Shown here piece after piece: positions 27,801 to 39,324 of a stretch of 64,000 nucleotides of DNA. Each line of letters opens with the position of its first letter. Position 1 is the first letter of the stretch. A program made the translations under genes and the position numbers. This DNA comes from Semisulcospira habei (lineage: Eukaryota; Mollusca; Gastropoda; Semisulcospiridae): assembly GCA_036245525.1 (NCBI GenBank), contig BTPG01000004.1, positions 217,317,357 through 217,381,356 of the forward strand, written 5' to 3'. Under the pieces are notes generated by a model that saw only the letters and a program-made list of their open reading frames with translations, was not told the DNA's origin and made no database searches.

Positions 27801-28964
27801 CCACCTGAAAACTCAGCTTTCTGGTCATTTTATTTTTCAGCTAATAGAAATGTAGCACAACTTGTGTCTTCATCCCTCCCTCCCCCCCCCCCCCCCCCCC
27901 CCAATCCCATTTCACCCCAATTGTTTGAATTTTTATGAGGGGGGAGGGGGGGGGGTCTTGTTAGCGCTCCATGCGCATTAATAATTTCTCAAGGAAAAAG
28001 TTGGCAACTCATCTCCACAGAGGCTAAAGTGCATGGTCACTCACTATAGTATACTTTTTAGGACACCGTACCTTGTGTACACTGTCCGATGTTGAAGTGT
28101 ACCCGATGTACACTGTTTTATGTTAAATGGTGTACGCTGTCCGGTGTCAATTTGTATGAAGCTATTCAAATCTCGCTTCCAGAGAGAGGGCCTGCTAAAC
28201 GTGTCGCAGACCCACCAGTTGTGTGGAGATTTGGCAACAAAGAGGGGCTCATGACAATCTTTGAGACTCCAGAAGTATTTGAGGGTGTATTCTTACATTT
28301 ATATAATAATAATAATAATTACGTTATTTATAATGCTCTTATCTTATAATAATTATAACTCTAAGCGCGCACTCACAACTCACGTACACATGTGCACGCT
28401 TTTAACAATGACTCACATACCACAAATACATTATGACAGTCATCTGGGGGTGGGGTGTGTGGTGGCGTTAGAGTGCTAAAACTGTTGTATAGTGTTCGAT
28501 TAATGATTGTAAACAAACAGAACTATTTATCAGTGTTTTCCAGCAGTGTACACACAGAACCGTTTGGCTACAAATGCTTATGATAGCCTACTGCTTTCTA
28601 CACTGGTGAATGGCATTGGCTAAATGAGTGAAGCATGAAAATCAAGCCATCACAAGAAGAATAGATGCTCATGCGCTAGCTTTGCTGTTGAGATCTGGAG
28701 TATCTTTCACAGGTGTCCAAATATATGTAGATCTATGCCCTTGCAATCTTATGTCAGCACAATTTTGAGTGTGATTCTGTGAAACAAAACTTCTGTTTCA
28801 TTAAGACGCACAGATCCTCATGCTCTGACTTATGCGGCAGGAGCTCATTCGAATCACTCAGGCTATCAGGATACATAAGGATCTGTACTCAGTGGTGTGT
28901 GGGGTTCCAAGTTGACAAAGCAGTGCACAATGAGAAATCATGCCTCAGTTGTTTTGGCAGGATT
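27801..28964. other. Intergenic sequence with C and G tracts
   Basis: A run of about 20 C (27882-27902) is followed 40 bp later by G-rich sequence (27940-27956), which could fold back. Degenerate repeats of GTACACTGTCCG lie at 28070-28145 and an (AAT)n run at about 28300-28320. No gene was recognised. Confidence 0.5.
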
Positions 28965-28969
28965 TGCCC

Positions 28970-29685
28970 TGTTAAATGGTAATTGTATATCATACAATCA
29001 CACCAGACGCGTGGATGTAGGGTTCTTGTAAAGAAACTTCACTCAGATGCTACACGTGGCACAAGGTTGTAGGCCGCGATGGAGTAACAGTTCCAACAAT
29101 ATTTTATTGCAGCGATGCGATCTCAGCACAATGCATCCACAAATGCACCAACACTGATACACTGTCTCCTCTACAATGCATCAACACTTTTGACACACTG
29201 CGTCTCTCATTCAATGTACACACATATTTCCTAACACCGTCTTTAATACTATTACAGATTTCCAGAACAATCCAGCAAATTCACACAGCTCAAATAATCA
29301 GAAAAGAAAACATAACCAAAACTCATTAATATTCATTAAAAACGAACTCTCTAGCAGTTACTACAGCTTTTGACTAACATCTAGGCATATTCGATACAAT
29401 GTTATTAAATGTTCCCAACAACTTTGACATCATATTAATTTTGAGGTCACTAGAATAATCACACCGTTTCGAGAACATTCTAGGTCAAACGAGGTCAGAC
29501 CATAACAACAATGTCATGAAAAGACATGTCATTTTAGCTACACAACAGAAATCGATTACAATTCTCCAAGCAAAAGAAGACGAATTCTACTAAAAAGGTA
29601 CGTAATTCTTACCCAAAATAACTCGAATAAATATTGGATCTTTCACACATGCTCTAAAAAGAATAACACAACCACAAACGTAACA
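28970..29685 (-). mobile_element. Solo LTR, minus orientation
   Basis: On the minus strand the segment starts TGTTACGTTTGTGG and ends TTTAACA. It is flanked by the 5-bp direct repeat TGCCC (28965-28969, 29686-29690). It is homologous in reverse to the solo LTR at 39824-40809; shared landmarks include AAAATATTGTTGGAACTGTTACTCC near the 3' part. No internal retrotransposon sequence is attached, so it arose by recombination between two LTRs. Confidence 0.82.
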
Positions 29686-29690
29686 TGCCC

Positions 29691-30060
29691 CATCACCAGC
29701 TATACAGACTATGGCCATTCAGTTATGTTACTCAGTTATGTTGCCCATGTCATAAGCTGGCACATGAGGATGAATGGGTGAAGGGGGGTCTATGCCTCTA
29801 GCTGACATAAGCATGTTGCTATCATAAGAGATCCTCATGGTGGCATAGGCTCTCCTTCGCCTGTTCAACCTTTGCGAGACTTATGAGATTCTCCCGTTCA
29901 TACAGGACCATTATCATCTATGCCTTGGGAAATGTATGGCGTGAGCATGGTTATTCTGAGCACAGAACTACTCTCAGTGAGGCACAGATCCTCATGTGCC
30001 AGGTTATAATGATGCAGGCAATATAACTGAGTAGGGATACTGCTGAAACGCACAAGGGTT
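29691..30060. other. Intergenic, with ATCCTCATG-type motifs
   Basis: No gene was recognised. Motifs such as AGATCCTCATG and its complement occur here and at about 28805, 32990 and 35297. They suggest a dispersed fold-back repeat. Confidence 0.4.
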
Positions 30061-30153
30061 CACACTTCAGGCACCAAGCTAATTTGGCACTACCCTTGAA
30101 TTATCATGGTCAATCCATCTCCTTCTGTAGGGACTCGGGGCTAAATGGGTTAA
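30061..30153. repeat. Half copy of the palindromic MITE
   Basis: GCACCAAGCTAATTTGGCAC is followed by TACCCTTGAATTATCATGG and ends CTAAATGGGTTAA. It is the right half of the TTAA-type MITE; the left half is missing or degraded. Confidence 0.7.
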
Positions 30154-30190
30154 CCTGACTCAAAAGTGACTCCAAAATCTCGTACAGACA

Positions 30191-30579
30191 ATTCCCCACC
30201 CGGGTCTGCCCTGGGGGACTTGGGTGGGGTTAGGTACTTTTTAGTTCCCAGGGTCACCCTGGTCAGCCCCACAGGGTGAGTTTTTCTCTCTATTCTGGGG
30301 CATGTGTTTCTGTCTACCCGAGGTCCATTCACCTGTATTTGCCTTTTTAAAACTCTCCCTACTGTCTGCACTGCCTGTAGCTCTTGATGTTGGATGTGTG
30401 TTGCTAAATGGTCTTAGCTTTATTTGGGCCCCGTGTGTTAGGTTTATTTAATGTATTTGACCGGCTGGCGACATACATTCAATGTTCTGTTTAGTTGTTT
30501 TTTTTTCACAAGCAGTGCAGGCACGTCCTGAGAAAGCCTTGTTGCTGTCGGGACGTTAAGCAATGTACAATCAATCAAT
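30191..30579 (+). mobile_element. SINE copy C
   Basis: A full-length copy with the repeated AATC tail. The 10-bp direct repeat CGTACAGACA at 30181-30190 and 30580-30589 is its target duplication. Confidence 0.92.
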
Positions 30580-30855
30580 CGTACAGACATTAAAACAATA
30601 ACACGTAGTAATGTGTGTTGTCCTTACATTGTCACATAATGAGAATGAAGGGTTAATTACATTCTCACATAATGATAATTTATGGACATACACCGCAGTC
30701 AGTGTAGCAAACAATGAGTAACAATTACATATTTTATCACACATGAACTATGCTGGAGAGACATTAAAACTACACAATAAACGTATCACAAATTAACAAT
30801 AACATCTGCATACCCACCATCTACCACCATTACCAGCACTTAAAGCACATAATGT

Positions 30856-30972
30856 CGAGAAGAACCCAATGAGGTAAGAAACATGCTTAGAAAAGACAGT
30901 TACAACACAATAAATTGTGTTGTCACTGTCTTTTCTAAGCGTGTTTCTTTCTCCATTGGGTTCTTCTCTGCA
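30856..30972. repeat. Fold-back element with near-perfect arms
   Basis: Two arms of about 55 bp (GAGAAGAACCCAATG to GTTACAACACAA, and its reverse complement TTGTGTTGTCACTG to GGGTTCTTCTC) are separated by only about 4 bp. A transcript would form a long hairpin. It may be a tiny MITE or a small-RNA hairpin source. Confidence 0.8.
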
Positions 30973-31243
30973 TTTTACTTGCTTGGCAGTCATCTTTTTG
31001 GTCTGAACATATATATGTCAATTGATTAGTAATCGCAGTCAGGTGCAATATGTTTTGGCAAGGTGTATTAATACTGTGCATATTGATCGGTTAAATTTTT
31101 ATTTGCAAATATTCTTTTAGGTCACTGAACTGTGAGTTGGCCGCTTTTTCAATGTCCTGCTCTGCTGGAGCTCGAAATTTAGCATCTGCAAAGTTTTTAC
31201 ACAGGCTGGTTACACACTCCACAGGCTGGTTACAGGTAAATAA

Positions 31244-31406
31244 TTAACCTATTACATCCTGAGGCTGATTTGGTATCATTCGATTATTGTCAATGGAGGC
31301 TACATTACAGATTAGGAGATAGATCAACGGTTTTAGTTCAAGGGTGGTACTCGGACGCCAAGCTATTCTGGCACCACCCTTGAACTATCAGGATGATAAG
31401 GGTTAA
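31244..31406. repeat. Palindromic MITE variant with TTAA ends
   Basis: The element starts TTAACCTATTACATCC and ends GGGTTAA. The core is TTCAAGGGTGGTACTCGGACG, then CCAAGCTATTCTGGCACCACCCTTGAA. It differs from the main type by the ATTACATCCTGAGGC arm. Confidence 0.65.
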
Positions 31407-31419
31407 GGTGGTTTCCTTG

Positions 31420-32160
31420 AGCTGCGCAGAATTTTTTCCCTCAGACCGTATCTCACAGAAAGTGCGGCGTCAAGACTTGTAAATGCATTCATTACGTCAA
31501 GGCTCGATTATTGCAATTTACTGGCAGGTTTACTGACAGATCAGATTTCACGCTTGCAGATGATTCAAAACAATGCGGCGCGTCTCATCTTGAAGAAACG
31601 AAAGAGAGACCACGTTACGCCTCTTCTGAAGCAGCTGCACTGGCTGCCCGTAAAATTCCGAGTACAAAATTGCAATTTTCGCCTATCGGCATTTTGATGG
31701 ATCTCTCCCACCATACCTTTCTGCCAAGCTGTCTGTTTATCAGCCATCATGCACCCTCCGTTCCTCCAGTGAAAAACTTTTTAAAATCCCGAAGCTTAAC
31801 ATGAAAAATGTCGGGGAGCGTTCTTTCACCTTTTTAGTCCCAAGTGTGTGGAACACGCTGCCAACTGAAATGCGGAATCTGCCCACATTGTCACAGTTCA
31901 AAGCTCACTTAAAGACTTTTCTTTTCTGTCGGGCATTTAACACTTAGCTCATCTTTAGCTAACTGTTGACTGACTCAGTGACTGCCTTTTATTCTGATCC
32001 TAGAGGAAGTAAATGTAAGGTGTTGGGAAGGGATGGGGTAGTTTAAAGTAGTGTATAATCATGCATGTGTCTGAGAGAGAGGGTGTGCTGTTGTGCATGC
32101 GCAGTGAGTCCAGTGTTTTCCTGGAGAACAGCGCTATACAAGAACTATGTATATTATTAT
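31420..32160 (+). mobile_element. L2/CR1-like LINE 3' fragment
   Basis: Broken frames spell the C-terminal region of an L2/CR1-type reverse transcriptase: FITSRLDYCNLLAG, RLQMIQNNAARLI, HVTPLLKQLHWLPVKFRV, and later VPSVWNTLP. The 3' end AACAGCGCTATACAAGAACTATGTATATTATTAT matches the tail of another copy at 55925-56140. It is 5'-truncated and frameshifted. Confidence 0.75.
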
Positions 32161-32733
32161 CCTTCTGCATTGCAAAGGGACAGTACCCCTGTCTGAATTG
32201 TTTGATTGATACTAAAGTGAGGCTTTGCGTCCCTTGTTTATAGCGCAAGACCGGACTTTGGGACCATGGTCCATAGAACGAGCATATGCAATCATGGTGT
32301 CAATAGATGTAATTTCCATTGATGACGTATCACACTAGAACATGCTTCCACTAAAGTTAGCGTTCTACCTATATACCGAGTGCATGCAGTGCAGTGAGGC
32401 AGTCTGTGCAAGAGATTCATTGTGCTGGGGGTGTCGTACACACTCGCACACACACACACACATAGAGAAAGACTTGAGAGAGAAATTGCAGTAGATTGGA
32501 ATAAAGTGAACATTTTGCCAGAGACCAACCGTCGAAGTGCTGGGTGCAAAAAATGAAAATGCAATTACCCCTTCTTTTCTTTGCAAAATCAACAAGTGGA
32601 AATGTTGTAGATTGCCTGAAAAAAATGTCGTGTGATGTTTTCCACGAAAAAAAATGTAAATACTGAAACAACCTCTTTATTTGCTTATTGTCCTATGAAG
32701 GCTACGTTACAGATTTGGAGCTAGATCAACCAT
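32161..32733. other. Intergenic
   Basis: A (CA)n tract lies at about 32443-32462. A stretch at about 32690-32730 (CCTATGAAGGCTACGTTACAG) resembles the arm of the MITE variants at 31244 and 44815. No gene was recognised. Confidence 0.4.
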
Positions 32734-32734
32734 T

Positions 32735-32850
32735 CTTCAAGGGTGGTGTCGGAATAGCTAGGGCACCTGAAACCAGTTCAAGGGTGGTGCCAGAATAGCT
32801 TGGCACCTGAGGCTAGTTCAAGGGTGGTGCCATAATAGCTTGGAGCCTGA
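32735..32850. repeat. Tandem half-units of the palindromic MITE
   Basis: Three successive head-to-tail copies of TTCAAGGGTGGTG, each followed by a variant of CCAGAATAGCTTGGCACCTGAGG, occur with a spacing of about 40-45 bp. The usual opposite arm is absent, so this is a rearranged copy. Confidence 0.7.
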
Positions 32851-33640
32851 GGTCATTTTTGCAAGTCTTGAATCGAAAGCGAAACTCATATCAACTTAAA
32901 TATAAAAATACGTACAAACAAAAAAATATGTCATGACAAATGACGTTTGACAAACCAATGACACATGCGCACATCTCCAAGAGGCATAGATCCTCAAGTG
33001 CCCGGAGGTTGCACGAACATCTATGTCTCTTGAGGATGTTTGGAGTGTGTGCATACATGCACGCACACGCATACACACACATTTACGCGCTTTCAGAAAA
33101 AAATGCAGGTGTACTTAGTATAGCATGTAGCTAGGTAAAGTCAACCTGATTTCACACAAATTATAGCAAGACTGAAATTGTACTGTGATTTTCTAGTTTT
33201 GCCACCATTTCCCCAAGTCTTGAAGTGAAAGCGAATCTCATATCATGTTAAATATAAAATTACGTAAAAACAAAAATATACGTCATGACGTTTGACAAAC
33301 CAATGACGCATATGCACTGCGCGTGCCCCTTGCAGGGTTCACTATTACGCATTGGCACATTTGCAAGGCTTTTTCAAAAGGAGATATTTCAACATCAGAA
33401 TCAAGTCAAAGACAAAAGGTAGAGACCCTTGACAGCGAAGACAGCTCTCATACGGAAGGGACTTTGTGGGTTATGGTTCATCCCATCTTGTTTGTAACTG
33501 TAATGATTTTCTACTCTTTTTTTTTTTTTTTTTTTTGTAAAATCGGGTACGGCAAATTAGCAGGAAGGTGTGGGAGTCCCTGGCATGTCTTAGGCTAATT
33601 TTGCACATTAGACTGCCTGGTGAAATATATATCAGGGTTC
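32851..33640. other. Intergenic, with an internal duplication
   Basis: The segment near 32865-32955 (AAGTCTTGAATCGAAAGCGAAACTCATATCA, then TATGTCATGAC and GACAAACCAATGAC) recurs in diverged form at about 33218-33310. A poly-T run lies at 33517-33536. No gene was recognised. Confidence 0.45.
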
Positions 33641-33839
33641 AAACTACTTTTCAAAAGTACCAGGCCCTTTGGGCCCCCTGTTAGTAAAAGTAAGGGGCCC
33701 CACAGTAAAGTAAGGGGCTCATGAACCGTCACATGATTTACAGACAAGACAGCGAAACATAGGAACTCTCCTTCGCGGGTTGAAGCGGCTTTAGCTAAAA
33801 GAAGAATAGCGAGCTGGAAACCGTAGAATGAATGTATCG

Positions 33840-35000
33840 CGCTAGACCGCTATGCAGCAAAGAAAGGTTGTATGTGGAAACATTTCCAACTGGATAAGAA
33901 GTTTCTTACATGAAAGAGAACAAGTGGTAAAGGTTAGAAAAGCAAAATCAGACAAAATAAAGGTGCTGAGCGGTATGCCTCAAGGAAGCATCTTAGGACC
34001 TATATTATTTACAATATTTATAAATGACTTGCCAGACTGTGTTAATAGCATGTGCAAAATATTCGCAGACGATACTAAAATCTATAATGAATTGAGCAAT
34101 AAAGACGTGTTGCAGCATGATTTGGATCACTTGCAAGAGTGGTCCGACACATGGGACTTGCATTTTAATGTAGAGAAATGCAAGGTCTTGCATGCTGGAA
34201 GGAACAGTCCTGAACATGATTACTTGATGAAAGTTGACAGCGACATTAAAAAGGTGGTATCTTGTGAGGAGGAAAGAGACTTAGGTGTTGTTTTTGACAA
34301 ATTTCTATCTTTTGACCCCCATATTCAGAACTGTATCAATAAGGCCAACAAAGTGGTTGGAGTAGTTAAGAGAGCTTTTAATTATTTGGACAAAGACATT
34401 TTTAGTAAACTGTATAAATCACTAGTCAGACCACATTTAGAATATGCAAACACTGTATGGTACCCAGGTTTAAAGAGACGGTCAGTTGCACTCGAAAGGG
34501 TAGACGAGCAACAAAGCTGGTCTAAGAATGTAGAAATATGACTTATTTAGACAGACTCAAATACTTTGGATTACACTCCTTACGTGGACGTAGAATACGT
34601 GGAGACTTAATCCAAGTTTTTAAAATTTATAATGGCATCGACGACCTAAATTGGAACGACTTTTTTGCAGCACCATTTTGTGACAGAACCCGAAACTCTG
34701 AAAGGAAAATCTTTGTACAGCACTGCAACACTAACCTGCAGAAGTTTTGTTTTCTAACAGAGTTGCCATTGTTTGGAATGAGTTACCAGTTTTATTAAAA
34801 AAAAAGCACCTAACATAAATTCTTTTAAAAACCAGCTGGACGAATTACCAAAATTTAAAGAGATTTTCTATTCTTATGATGAATGATTTATAGGAAAATG
34901 TGCATGCATAGCAGACCCATAAAGTAACTAAGAAAGAAAGGGCATTTGTAAAGGCCTCACGGCCTATTTTGTCCTCACACTACTACTACTACTACTACTA
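33840..35000 (+). mobile_element. CR1/jockey-like LINE, 5'-truncated
   Basis: The frame 33852-34541 shows reverse transcriptase motif B (SGMPQGSILGPILF), FINDLP, the catalytic FADDTKI, then ERDLGVVFD and VRPHLEYANTVW. The frame 34538-34798 continues with DRLKYFGLHSLRGRRIRGDLIQVFKI, so there is one frameshift. The 3' end has AAAGGCCTCACGGCC and a (CTA)n tail at about 34979-35000. It lies inside another repeat marked by GGGTTCAAACTAC (33635) and GGTTATTTCGAACCCTGAT (35200). Confidence 0.8.
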
Positions 35001-35290
35001 TGCAAAGCATACCATTTTTAAAATAGCCAGTGACGTGTGTTTGGTGAAAAGTTCATGACCTGTGTCGGGACCGCGCTGGTGCGCTGAGTACCGCCTACTG
35101 CTGCTTTGCAACAAAAGTCTGAAAAGAAGGGGGCACATCGGGCCCGTGGACATGAAAGTAAAGGGCCTGCGGCCAAAGTAAGGGGCTTTTTGCCCTGGGT
35201 TATTTCGAACCCTGATATATACAACAAAAATTCAACACCAAAATGTCCTAGCTTTCTAGAAACATGGATTCAAAGTGGCGTTAGCAAGTC

Positions 35291-35350
35291 GCATAGATCC
35301 TCATGATCCCCCACAACTGTGAGGGCTCTATGCTCTATGAGGATCTATGC
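35291..35350. repeat. Short palindrome of GCATAGATCCTCATG type
   Basis: GCATAGATCCTCATGATCCC is followed about 25 bp later by TCTATGAGGATCTATGC, giving a 60-bp fold-back. A related pair occurs at 32988-33038. It is likely a small MITE family distinct from the TTAA type. Confidence 0.65.
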
Positions 35351-35759
35351 TTCTTGCAGTTGGGTGTTTATTAGGCACTGGCTGGGTTCATAACTGGGCA
35401 ACATTTGATTTTTTGGTGGAAAGCTATGTGAATTTCATTTTTTTTTTTCTTCTTTTTTTTATTGGATGCTTCAGCGATACATTAATTGTTTGCTTGTATA
35501 TAAATGGACATTTGATGAAGGAATCTGGATAAATCTTTTTCTGTTTTACAAATTATACTAGATGTTCTGCTCATGGGTTTGTGCAATGTGCATGTGTGTG
35601 AGCATGTGTGGTTTGGGATGCGTGCGTAGTTCATCTATAAACAGAAATCACTGATAGATAAACAGGCGCTCAGCAGAATTTACAAAATATGGTGATACTA
35701 CAACATGGAATATGGTGATACAACATAATGCACTCTAGATGTCTATAAGCCTCAACCGT

Positions 35760-37393
35760 ACATCAGTTTCAAACATGACAATTACATTAAGTCTAGTTCC
35801 ATAATGGAAACTGCTGACACACATCTTTGCAATATTGAATAAATATTAAGTGATTGATTATCCTGACTGATATCTGTCCGTTTTGGTCCGGCTTATAACC
35901 GAATAAGATATCAGTCTCGGACAGCGCTGCACTTTCACCAGTAAGCTGAAATATATGATTAGCAACATGTGCCCAAAGAAGTCGAAATCTGATACAATGG
36001 CAAAAAAAGTGCTCAATATAATCAATCTCACTGCAAAAATCACATCGGTTACCATTTTTTACACCCATCTTATTAAGTAGTGTATTTGTAGGAAATATGA
36101 TATGGAGAATTTTCCAGTGCAAAAGCCTTAGCCGTTCTTCACATGTAACGTTTTGCTACATTCCAATGCAGATCATTGATATGTAGGTTACGTTTTTTAT
36201 ATCAAAAGGCTACGTTTTTTATATCAAAAGGCTACGGAGCAAGGCAAACCGCGTTTTGTGCGTGCTATTAGTGAACGAAAGTATTTGGCAGTGCGTGTTT
36301 GCGTGATATCTTGATGTGTTTTCTGTGTTGTGTTGTGTGTTGTTGTAGGTTTCTTGTGCGTGTAATGCAGTGTTCATTGCTCTGTATTCAAACTTTCTCT
36401 GAGGTTTGTGTCCAACTAGATCACATAGCAAATCAAATGAGATCATATCTCCTTCTCTCCATACATCTCTCACAAAAACAATGTGTGCCTTAATCTAATG
36501 AGGAAAGAATAACATGTCCCGTTTGTAAGTAACTTTGTCATTATTCCACAGGCACTGATCTGCAAAGTTTACATGGTCAGAAAATAACTTGTTCTTATGT
36601 TTCAGCCAACACAATAATACCTTCCTCCAAAATGTTGATTGTATTAATCCAACACCCTTAAATTTTCTTGGCTGAACGTTCGCTAAAAAACCCGATAATT
36701 TACTTCAAAGCCTAGAAATTATGCTGTGGTATTATATGTTTTACATGTTTCACTTTGTAGTCTTGTAACCCAACTTAAAAGGAAGGACTCCTGCATATCG
36801 TGTATATTAACCATTATTAAGACCACCTTCGTCTAAAGGTTTCCGTAAGACATTTCTCTTTACCTTCTCGAAGGCCCTTGTGTTAGTATACTTTTTCTTC
36901 CACAAAAATCAGAAGAAGATGGTGTTAACTTTTTTCAAAATATCATCTGGAGCCACCACAGCTTGCATGGGGTATACAAACTGTGACAGTAAGAATGTTT
37001 TTATTATACACAATATCATCTGGAGGCACCAGAGCTTACCTGGGGTACTAACTGTGACAGTAAGAATGTTTTTATTATACACAATATCATCTGGAGCCAC
37101 TAGAGCTTGCATGGGGTATACAAACTGTGACCATAAATATGTTTTTATTATACACAATTTACCAGATATGCTTCAGTTTCGTTTTGACCATCTTGTTATT
37201 GTTCATTCAGTATTCTCTAGCCTAACTGACCAATTTTCCAGTATACTAGAGGCAGGCTATTACTGTTAAAATGAATCTCCAATATCTTTATTTGTGTTTT
37301 CCATTTTAGATCAAACCCTTCCTCTCTTGAGTTTTTTAATGAACCGATCCACATAGCTTCCAACTTATTTTTGTTCATTTTCAAACGCTGATA
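35760..37393 (-). mobile_element. Tx1/L1-like LINE, 3' part
   Basis: Minus-strand frames show the C-terminal L1/Tx1 zinc-knuckle region (HWKILHIIFPTNTLLNKMG and C-x2-C in RCDFCSEIDYIEHFFCHC, 35793-36122). Farther upstream there are broken pieces such as KNKLEAMWIGSLKNS near 37330-37380. The 5' portion with the YADD motif lies beyond the DIRS-like element at 41599-41985. This copy is decayed and split. Confidence 0.75.
36938..37160. repeat. Three-copy minisatellite inside the Tx1-like LINE
   Basis: Three tandem units of about 71-74 bp start AATATCATCTGGAG at about 36940, 37012 and 37083. Each contains GTGACAGTAAGAATGTTTTTATTATACAC or a close variant. The units are part of LINE-derived sequence that has been tandemly expanded. 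Confidence 0.85.
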
Positions 37394-37677
37394 TTTGTTT
37401 CCTCAAAATACGTTACTGATGACATTACTTTTAGGGACGTGTCTTAGCTAGCACAATTTTAGCCAAAATTTGGTTGTGTACCTGTAAGGCATGGAAGGCA
37501 ACAAGGCATCCTAGGCCGTACCCCGAGTATCCTCCCTTCCATTCCCATCCAGGCTATCGCTCACCGGATACTCGTCGGTCTGTTTCTTAGCTAGCCTTGG
37601 ACGGTTGTGTACTACTTTGCTCCGCTTGGGCTGTGTACGGTGCGACCGGTTGCTTCACGTGTTAGCTTCCGTGTGCT

Positions 37678-39324
37678 GTGTGCCAGCCTTCTGTTTCGTC
37701 CTACAGGTCGTCGCGGGATTCGGTGCTCTCTTCGCGGCCTCGCTCAGAGGTTCGCAGGACTTTACCCAGCGCGACGGCGACACGATGCGACGCTTCTGAC
37801 GAGACCCCCGCCCACCGACGTAGGACGGAGTTCCCGACTCGTCGCTGTCCTGCGCGCACGACAGAAGTTGATACGCTCAGTCTCGCACCGGAGGACTCAG
37901 TTTCGGTGTTTTTCGGGGGTGACGAGTCAGCGGCCTCCAGGAACGTTCCCTCTTTGGAGGACTCGACGTCACAGCCACCTTCCTCGGGCCATAGATACGA
38001 GACTCTTCGAGCCTTGGATGAGGCGGCGCTTCTCATTGTGGCGTGTCTTCCTCCAGAGGACTGCCTGCCTTCCCCCCCCCCCCCCCCCCCCCCACTTAAG
38101 AGGAAAGCTTCGGCCTTCGTCGATGCTGCGTGGCAGAACAAATGTTTCAAATCCCTTCCACAACCGGCGGATTTCCGGGACATGCGCGACGCCTTTTCCG
38201 CGCATCTGATGCAGGGCACCTTATGCGATGGTGGTTTCTTCACTGATTCCAAGTGGCCAGAGGACTTGGACATCGCTTTCAACCAGAAGTGGTACGCTGG
38301 TCACTCGCAAGCCTTCGCCTGTCCGCTTCCAGTGGTGGATCCTCCAGCGCTGGTTCTTACGGGTTCCTCCCATCTCCGACACCTCCCAGCCGGCGTGGAC
38401 AGGACTGCTACCTTTGTGCGCAGTGCCCTCGCCTCGGTGGGTTTTCTGGACCTGGTCACGCAAATGATGGTGCGATGTGTTGAGGAGGCCTGGAACACTG
38501 CGCTGACTCCACTCTTAGGGGACCTCTTGGCTTTGGTGGTTTCTGCCAACCGCGCAGCGTACCATACCCCGGTTAACTCCATGGCCGCCGCTTCTAATTG
38601 TGACCTGATGCGGTGGGATGCTGTTCTGCGTGACTGCAACCTTCTGGCTCATGTGAAGTTACAGCTACGACAAGCTCCACTCAGCGGTTCTCTCCTTTTC
38701 GGACCTACGTGGCAGGCAGTTAAGGAAGAGAACAAAGACGTTTGGCCTAGCCGCGCCACTAACGCCCGCTTTCCCTGGGACGTCCTCGTTGCTTACGCAA
38801 GGCCGTGGGTCGCGCCCTGCGATCCGCAGACCCTGGGACGGCCTCGTTGCTTACGCTTACCCTCCGTCGGTGCTCGTCCCCATGGTCCTGCTCAAGCTTC
38901 GAGGTTGCAACATGATCCTGTTCCTGGTGGCTCCATTCTGCTGGACCAAGTCGTGGACTACAGATCTACTCAACCTCGCCACGGGGCCCCCGCTACGGCT
39001 TCCCGCCCCTCGCACGATGCTCAAGCAACCACGGCAGGCACTGTTCCACCCGTGCCCCGAGCGGCTCCACCTTCAGGCCTGGAGGTTGTTCGGCAAGCCC
39101 TCTCCGCTAAAGGCTTCTCGAGTGCAGCAGTGGAAGCTATCGCTTCAGCCCGACGACCCTCGACCAGACGAGTCTATGAGGGAAAGTGGCGGGTACTATG
39201 CGACTGGTCTGACGACAGGCGCCTCTCCCCCACAGATCTGATGGTACCTCAACTGGCAGATTTCTTCCTCTGGCTCTTCACCGACCAGCTTTTGGCGCTG
39301 ATCACCATTAAGGGCTACCTATGA
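37678..39324 (+). pseudogene. DIRS gag-like region fused to recombinase N-terminus
   Basis: The open frame of about 548 codons begins on GTG, so the true start is uncertain. A Ser/Arg/Pro-rich beginning and a proline run (from a C tract at about 38073-38092) precede the gag-like body (AFVDAAWQNKCFKSLPQPAD to LLFGPTWQAVKEENKDVWP). A Pro/Ala-rich linker follows. The last about 80 residues have the core-binding domain of a tyrosine recombinase (ARRPSTRRVYEGKWRVLCDW). A 26-bp direct repeat (CCCTGGGACGTCCTCGTTGC) near 38777 and 38829 may mark the deletion that removed the reverse transcriptase. The frame ends with TGA at 39324, where an overlapping ATG (ATGA) opens the next frame. Confidence 0.65.

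Noticed and set aside
32735..32850. CRISPR-like array
   Set aside because: Three regularly spaced repeats exist, but they are half-units of the palindromic MITE, and this is eukaryotic DNA.
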